NCBI GenBank assembly: GCA_022376515.1
Contig: WTXI01000053.1
Location: 155,330 to 219,329 of the forward strand
Direction of reading: 5' to 3'
Origin: Lactifluus volemus
Lineage: Eukaryota > Basidiomycota > Agaricomycetes > Russulales > Russulaceae
Length of the DNA stretch: 64,000 bases
Shown here one piece after another: positions 57,191 through 64,000 of the stretch (positions within the stretch are counted from its first letter, which is position 1; the number at the start of each line of letters is the position of its first letter). A program made the position numbers and the translations under genes. A model generated the notes under the pieces. It ran no database searches. It was given only the letters and a program-made list of their open reading frames with translations, and had not been told where the DNA came from.

Positions 57191-58106
57191 ATGCGTTCCA
57201 ATGGCCATGCCCCGTCTGACACGGAGGACCACGACCAGTTCCCGTGGCCCGCACGTGGCCCGCACGTTTTAGGTAGGACGGATCGTCCAATGGAGCAGAA
57301 TCTGCCCCATACTCCTTACGAGACTTTTGGACAACCCTCAAAGGTTACAGTACCAAGAACTGGAAGGTGTTCCGCATCGCTCTCGAAAACTATACGATAC
57401 ACACGACAGGTCCTCAGGGACTTTGTTGAGCAATCCTCTAAGTCCCGGCTGCACGATGAACAGGATTTCATCCAGTATTATCAACGCTTCCTTGCTATCA
57501 GCAACCCGCTTCTCAGGGAACGACAGATCTCAGATGGGAACCAGAACACAGAGTTCTTTCATGGCTTCCATTCAATCAATCGTGGCTAACTAGTCACTCG
57601 TCTATTTTCTAGGCACCCCCGCCATCCAGCTCACCAGCCTTATGACTTCAACGACATTTATGCCGTGGCCCGGGGTTACTTTGCTAATGCCCAATTTCAC
57701 CGGCCCCTGCAACGCCTACAAGACCGTGATGCCCCTTGGTCATGATCTGCGTCGTGACAGCGAGCGGAATCCGAAACGAAGACAGTCGAAGGCGACACAG
57801 ACAATGCCGGCATCAGCTAAGTTAGTCATTCCCCTTCTCAGCGCAGTTCGACAATCTTCGCTACTACCACCCGCGACATCAAGCAGCACATCACCACCTG
57901 CCATGAGTGCCAAATCTAACAACCAAAGTCCGCATTCCACCCACTGTCACTGCCCCTGCGCCACTATTTCGCAAAGCTCATATCACCATGCTCATGCCCT
58001 CCGCTGCTGGAAAGAAAAGGGAGAGTTACCACTGATTGAAGTGCCAGTTGCATCGGGGGCGGGGCCATATCCTGACAATGAGCGGGCCAATTCTGGGGGT
58101 CCGTAG
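57191..58106 (+). pseudogene. Retrotransposon gag-like remnant (Ty3/gypsy type), frame-broken
   Basis: A frame at 57191-57589 reads LHDEQDFIQYYQRFLAISNP, RQISDGNQNTEFFHGFHS, resembling capsid/gag regions of fungal LTR retrotransposons. It resumes in a shifted frame after 57610 as HPAHQPYDFNDIYAVARGYF and AQFHRPLQRLQDRD, followed by stops. Further on (57840-58106) only Ser/Pro/Thr-rich and His/Cys-containing pieces remain, perhaps a decayed zinc knuckle. No protease, reverse transcriptase, integrase or LTR pair was found nearby, so this is an isolated relic. Confidence 0.5.
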
Positions 58107-60105
58107 GAGTTTGTTAGCGTTGCTATTGAGGATAGTACAACTCCAGATCCTCCACCGATACCGCCGAGGGATGAGTGGGAGGGGCAGTACGAGGCGGGAG
58201 CTGTGCCAGGACGTGTAGTGGTGGGCGGTCTTGCCGGGACAATGGCGGGGCCTGAGGGAATGGGAAAAACGGATTGTGCGGGGATGGGGAGTGATTGAGC
58301 ATGAGTCGGCAGATCCACGAGATCCAGTCGGCGGACGGCTGCTACTAGAACTGGGTCGGATATCTGAGTTTGGGACCGGCGTCGTTGGCCAGGCGGAAGA
58401 GGATTGGAGATCAACTCTCCTGAGGCGAGAGAGTGGGAGGGATCCGCGTCTTGTACATACCATGCACGAGAAGTGGCGGAAGGATTCTGAGGGCGGTAAA
58501 AGTATCAGCGTCGCCTTCGTACCGGGTGCTCATGCCAGGACGTTGAGACCAAGGAGAGAGGTAGTTGTATATATGCTTGATACGACCAGGGCCGCCAATG
58601 GGATCGTCACTGTTAGGACCCGGAGCAGCAGACCGTGGTTGTTGGTGCAAGTGGTGATGGGGAGTAGTAGGGTTGGCGGACGGATCCGAAATAAGTTCTG
58701 TAGATATAGAGACAGATACAGGCGGAGGTTGTTGAATGCCCTACTGACTGGCCATGTTGGCTGCGGCCATGGTGGCATGGAGAGAAGAAAGTTCTCTCAT
58801 CATTCATTCATTGGCCTCCCGCTTATCGGCCGTGAACGGTTTGAGCAAGTCGACGAAGGTTGTCAGACGAGAAAATTTCTATCCGCAGTGGCAACTGAAC
58901 GAACGTTCACCAGCATGTTTTCTGGATTGAGGAAGAGAAAGGGATGAGCCAGGGACGGGAGGAAGGAAAGTGATGTGGAGGAAGGGCAAGGAAAACGAAC
59001 CTAATGTGCCTGGGTCAGGTGCATTTGCGATAGTAGCCTCCGTTTTCGGATGTGCCGAGCTTCCCGTACGTTACGGGGAAACGCCGGTGAACGTCCGCGA
59101 AGGATGTGGGAGAGAGAAATCATTGGGAATATCCAGTGACCAACGGGATTGGTATTTGCTGACTGCGGGCACTGCCGTACTACGCAGCAGTCCAGAACGT
59201 GACGTTCACGCGTTCGCGGTTCAAGCTTCAAGTTTGGTCGCTGGACAGACCGCATATCCCCGTCCGAGTCGTGCACACCGTCTGCAAGCATGGAAGAACC
59301 TGAGGCTCAAGTAAATGGACGTCCAAAGTTTGTTTGTGTGTTATTTCCAGTAAATGCATTTTCTGGCTCCGTCCAGTTCAACATGGATAGTTTTTCAACT
59401 TGAATGGGCATACCACAAATCCCATCGTGCGTGATGACCATACACTGTGGAAGAAGTCCAAATTATCAGATCGCTTATAAAGAGTTATTTCAGCTTATAT
59501 TATGGACAGGAAATGAGTGGATAGCAGTCCACTTTTCTTGCCACTTTTGTTCACTAAAACCTATAGGATGACTGACATAGGGTCAATAGGGCGCATCAGA
59601 CAGATCGTCAGCGAGTGGCACGTGTTCGGTTTCTGTCAAGAGTGCTGCGTATGCCAGAATACCAGATCCAATCACTCTTTTCCTTGATAAACGAGAACAA
59701 CTATCGTCGCTAGAGCCAACCCTCGGGAACTGATCATCCGAATCAGGATACATCAGGAAAACCTCAACTGCTAATCTTGGCTAGCGTAGTGATAATTGAA
59801 GAATATGCTCTAAAGCCAATCTGGTGTGGTATATATCTTTGTGCAAGTCTTTGTGTGAGCCCATGGAATGTTTATACTGTTGCCTGTACTGTACTGTACT
59901 TGTAAATTATACTCTTTGTGATGATGTGTCATCCCCTCTGAGCAAAGGTTTAAGCCGACCTGTCGGCATTTCCAGCATAATCAAGTGGAGCATCAAATCC
60001 TCTGATTGGATAAGCGTGGATAGAATATCGGGTACTACCGAAGTGGAATTGTGCGTCATTTCGGCTCACCCAAACACCCTGTACACGACATCTGCATTTA
60101 CTACG
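58107..60105 (+). other. Intergenic with low-complexity frames and CRN 5' flank
   Basis: A 238-codon plus-strand frame (58231-58947) and minus-strand frames opposite it are Arg/Gly- or Pro/Thr-rich with no domain and no splice partners; they may be eroded transposon DNA. From about 59940 the sequence matches the upstream region of the other CRN genes. Confidence 0.4.
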
Positions 60106-61773
60106 ATGGCGAACAACGTCAATTATGAATTCTGGTGTCTCCTCAAAGGAGAGAAGTCACCTTTCTTGATCAATGCCCCATCTACTTTATCTATTTACGA
60201 TTTGAGGGGAATAATCTATCAACGGTGCACCCCTTTCCATGGTATGATAGTGACAGATTACGACCTCATCCTCATGAAGGTGCGCTATATCACAATTCTA
60301 TAATGTAGACATTGATTTAATTAGAAATCTGGATGGAATCTCATAGGTCAATGTGAATCTCCACACTGTCAGAGATTCCATTTGTGCTGGCACATATCAG
60401 CCCGAGGACACAGAAGCGTTACGTGCTGTATGGGAACAGATTTATGAGGTGTGGCCAGATAAACCATCTCAGGGATATCTCCATATTTTTGTTGACTTTA
60501 AGCCTGAAGGTGCCAGTGAGTAATGGTCTCGATTCTCTATCTGAACAATAGACTAAGTGATTCCGCAAAGAACCTCGTAGAATCGGTGGTCTGGTGCGCC
60601 TCAACGAAGAACTTGAAATACCTCTATCACCCTTCTCGCTAAGCTTTCCCGTGGAGTTCACGAACCTAGTAGGAGAAGAACACTGCATTGGAATGAATCG
60701 CCCGTTTGAACGGAACACAATTCCTATTGACTTACTTGACGGAGCATTTGGACGCTTCAAAGACCGGTGTAGGGCACCCCCTTCTAAGAATGCCCTCACT
60801 CTCCTCGACCATCTTGTTGAAGCCGTGTGTAAATGGTATCCAGAGGAGACTGACCGACGGGCAGCCATCGGGGATGTCTTTGCGATGGGTGCTGGCCTCG
60901 AGTTTTTGCCTCAAACTATCCCAGGGACTGAATACGAGACCGACGGAAATCTCCCTGTCACGATCATGCCAGCTGCGATTCGAGGATGCAAGATTGAGAT
61001 AGGTTCGCCGGGACATGTACTCAATCAGGCCATATTGTACTATGGGAGATTTCTCCTCCATGCCCTCCATCATTCTCACTGCTATGGCAAGTATGGGATT
61101 GGTTTCCCAACCATTCTCTTTATTGACATGGGCAAGTATGTGTGATTTCTGGGTTGCTCACTGGCTTATGATGATTGTAGGGTCATACATGGGATTTTAT
61201 GGCTGCGTATGGGACGGGGATCGCATAAGGGTCGACGCTCTGACCCCTTTATTCGATTTATCTATTCACTGGACGGACGAAGAGGGTAGGGAGGCGATTG
61301 CATCCAGTTTTGATGCGCTAACGGAAACGGTGATGGACATCGAAGCCCGATATATCAGCATCGAAGCTGAGGTAATGGCAAAGAATGAACTGGAAAGACC
61401 AATGCAGGTCGATGATTGTATGCAGGTCGACTATTGGATGCAGAAAGCTCTTGGATTCCCCTACCTGAAATCCTACGAAGACGCCGGAGAGGAGATAACG
61501 TACACATACAACAGGCGACTCGATGACAAAAACCTCATCTTCACTGCTAGCGCCTATACCGATCAGTTCATTGTCAAGTTCACAAGAGCGAGACGTTATT
61601 CAGAGAGTCTCCATCGCTATCTTGCAGATCTTGGTCTTGCTCCCAGGCTTCGGCAGCTTGTCTCGCTTCCTGGTGGTTGGAGTGCGGTCGTGATGGACGA
61701 GTCGAAGTATGAACCCCTCTCTGGGATGGTACTCTCAGCCGAACAACCAATAGTCCATGTAAGGTTTTTATAA
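60106..61773 (+). CDS. Crinkler-like (CRN) protein, inverted copy truncated before the catalytic loop
   Basis: Inverted near-copy of the minus-strand gene at 53789-55600. Exons: 60106-60279, 60347-60515, 60571-61131, 61181-61773 (498 residues). Exons 1-3 have exactly the same lengths as in the partner, with a few substitutions. Exon 4 has a six-codon insertion from a small tandem duplication (MQVDDCMQVDYWMQ). Identity stops at 61747 (codons SAEQ); the frame then runs a few residues into minisatellite DNA and ends at TAA. The HGD catalytic-loop and activation segments are therefore missing. The header starts MANNVNYEFWCLLKGEKSPF. Intron 3 keeps the GC donor (GCAAGT). If expressed it would be header plus middle domain plus part of the N-lobe. 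Confidence 0.7.
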
Positions 61774-62300
61774 TGTGTCCCAGTAATTACTGTAGCTCCT
61801 TTATAATGTCCCCTCCCTAATATGTCCTGTCCCTTGCTTTATAATGTCCTATCCCTTGCCGTTATAATGTCCCCTCCCTCGCGATGCCATTATAATGTCC
61901 TATCCCTTGCCATTATCGATTATAATGTCCCCTCCCTCGCGATTCCATTATAATGTCCTATCGTTACTACAATGTCCTATCCCTTGCCGTTATAATGTCC
62001 CCTCCCTCGCGATGCCATTATAATGTCCCCTCCCTTGCGATGCCATTATAATGTCCCCTCCATCGTGATGCCATTATAATGTCCCCTCCCTTGCGATGCC
62101 ATTATAATGTCCCCTCCATCGTGATGCCATTATAATGTCCCCTCCCTCGCGATTCCATTATAATGTCCTATCGTTACTACAATGTCCTATCCCTTGCCGT
62201 TATAATGTCCCCTCCCTCGCGATGCCATTATAATGTCCCCTCCCTTGCGATGCCATTATAATGTCCCCTCCATCGTGATGCCATTATAATGTCCTGTCCG
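61748..62300. repeat. 28-bp minisatellite (CATTATAATGTCCCCTCC... unit) with 210-bp higher-order copy
   Basis: About twenty units sharing TATAATGTCC, with the commonest unit 28 bp long and variants in the second half (CCTCCCTCGCGATGC, CCTCCATCGTGATGC, CTATCCCTTGCC). A composite block including a unique TATCGTTACTACAATG variant occurs at 61921-62083 and again, identical by eye, at 62131-62293, a 210-bp period. The array abuts the truncated CRN gene exactly where homology to its partner ends. Confidence 0.9.
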
Positions 62301-64000
62301 TGGAGTGACCAAAGAGAAATTTGCTTCAACTCGAAAGCCTAGACATGGTACAAAACACGGCACACGGTCTGTAATGGGTGAGAGAAAGACAACGCAGTGA
62401 AGGCACGAACATGAGAATTACCGCAGCAGGAGAACAAAAGCAAGCTTGAGGCGATCTAACCAAAGGGGATGTTGTGAGACACGAGGGATGTAGCATATTA
62501 GTAGATGAAAGAACGCAACTTGCGGCACGAGGCCGGAATCCGCGGAACTGTGGCCAACTCGAGGCGTAGGGTCATCGTGGCCGAGGCATGAGAGGTGGTT
62601 CAAAGGGGATTTAGCGGTAACATGGCTGAGTTTCGATGGGCAGCCTGAGAACGTGGCGCAAAAACGTGACGGCTGACCTTACACCCGGGCCTGCGTCGCC
62701 GGTGGCCTCGCTGGTATTGAAGGGAGCTGTCCACAGTGTTGATGGTGACACGATTATGAGCACTTATAAGTTGAAGAATTTATGAGACGAGATTTAGCAG
62801 CGCGAAACGAGGGGACTCAGAGCACTCATTACTACACTTCAAGGCTTGTTTTGCCCATTTTTTCAGTAGGTGTGCAATTTAATTCTACTTCAAAAGTCGA
62901 GAACAAGAGAAAAATCTGGGGACTTTTGAAAAGAGTCAAAACATCTCAAAAGAAATGAGAAATTTTGTATCGTATAGTAAGCCATGGAGAATCAAACTGA
63001 GACATTCACGTTGGCCTTTTTATGCGATTGCACGACCGAACTTGTTTTCATACTCACCGAGAGCCTGAGGCATGCACCATCGATCTAACTGCACATTGAC
63101 GGGGAGCGGGGACCAACCAAGTTTGGATTAAAGGATAGGAGAGTATTGTTGCTGGCTTATAGGAGAGGTGACCGAGTGGTCACAATATCTATTCGTAATG
63201 ACAGCGGGAGCCAATAATGACAGATCTTCACATCGCCCTCGCCTCCGTCATTATTACTGTATCCATTTCTCCTATTCCCCTCTCCTGGCCTTGACCAAGT
63301 GCATTGGCACGTTATGCACCCACATGTATTATGCAGAGTTGCAGACCAGAATAAACAAGAGGGGCGCAGCGTTACTACACTAGCTCTCCAAGTACAATTT
63401 CCCAAGTACAGTATTTATATACAGCAAGTGGTAAGTAAGAAGGTGAACCTCATCCAAAGGTAAGTACATGTCATTGGAAGTGAGATAGAGAACTGGCAGT
63501 AGGGAGGAGCACCCAGACTATAAGTGTGCAAAGGGGTCAGAGACTCGGACTTCAGAAAAGCCTTGAAGTCACGGTAAAGATAAGTATTTGAAGTCGCATG
63601 CTCAAAAGGGAGGGAATTCAAACAAGAAACCTATCTTCATCTCCTTTAAGTCATCCTCAGGTCATGTCCTAAATACACCGTTGCTCGACGAGTAGCAGCC
63701 TGAGACTCGGAGCTAAAGTCTCTACTATGTGTGAAGGTACTACTACTGTACTAGTAGTCAATCTAAGCAAGACGACACTCCTGCCTGTGAGTTCGACATT
63801 CGACAAGTGGCTACTCGTCACTCGTGAGAGGGGAAGAGAGGGAAGAAGCGGCGGCGAAGTCCCGTAACACTGGCAGGAACTAAACGAGTAGGATAGGCGT
63901 AAATGAAGAATGTAAGACGAGATCGTGGGGGAAGAAAGAAACTTAGAGAGACCTTGAGGCAGACAGATTTTCGAGAACAATTTGTGAGCGGCAATATCTG
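62301..64000 (+). other. Intergenic to window end, no gene supported
   Basis: 1.7 kb after the minisatellite. Open frames are short, overlapping and without domain features. Nothing recognisable on either strand. Confidence 0.4.

Noticed and set aside
58231..58947. 238-codon plus-strand open frame
   Set aside because: Compositionally biased, no domain, overlapped by open frames on the other strand; likely eroded repeat DNA.

Overview
The window looks like nuclear DNA of a basidiomycete fungus of the Agaricomycetes. A plant-associated lineage such as Rhizoctonia/Ceratobasidium is my best guess, by inference only. Genes are cut by many 45-70 bp GT-AG introns. Housekeeping proteins resemble fungal homologues, and several families expanded in Agaricomycetes are present (DUF6534, DUF6535, a 7TM family, Crinkler-like proteins). 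All exon models below were built by eye from splice sites, frame continuity and remembered family patterns. No search was run.

Left part (1-30 kb): the 3' end of phosphatidylethanolamine N-methyltransferase (CHO2), then a DHHC palmitoyltransferase. An accessory stretch follows: an intact 10-exon 7TM gene (6448-7695), two paralogous beta-trefoil-like genes on the minus strand 6.5 kb apart (8568-10032 and 15077-16566), and between them a rearranged DUF6535 gene that has lost its membrane region (11340-13496). Housekeeping resumes with mitochondrial ribosomal protein uS15m (minus), ornithine aminotransferase (plus) and an MPP6-like RNA exosome cofactor (plus).

Middle (30-48 kb): two long gene-poor intervals (about 4.2 and 8.5 kb) flank a Pro/His-rich conserved protein. 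A compact group follows: DCN1 (cullin neddylation) and a head-to-head pair, an RNase P/MRP Rpp14/Pop5-like subunit and a GCNA-like SprT metalloprotease with two SUMO-interaction-like motifs.

Right part (48-64 kb): a degenerate interval, an intact 14-exon DUF6534 7TM gene, then a Crinkler-like (CRN) cluster. It holds one long CRN-kinase gene (minus), an inverted copy cut off by a 28-bp minisatellite (plus), and two CRN fragments fused tail to tail, with a decayed retrotransposon gag remnant between them. Recurring oddities are GC-AG introns in at least four loci, very small exons (11, 13, 21 nt) and in-frame stop-free introns.

The housekeeping genes serve unrelated pathways (phospholipid methylation, protein palmitoylation, mitochondrial translation, arginine/ornithine metabolism, RNA decay, neddylation, DNA-protein crosslink repair) and show no operon-like logic. 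The accessory genes sit in duplicated, repeat-rich blocks between them.
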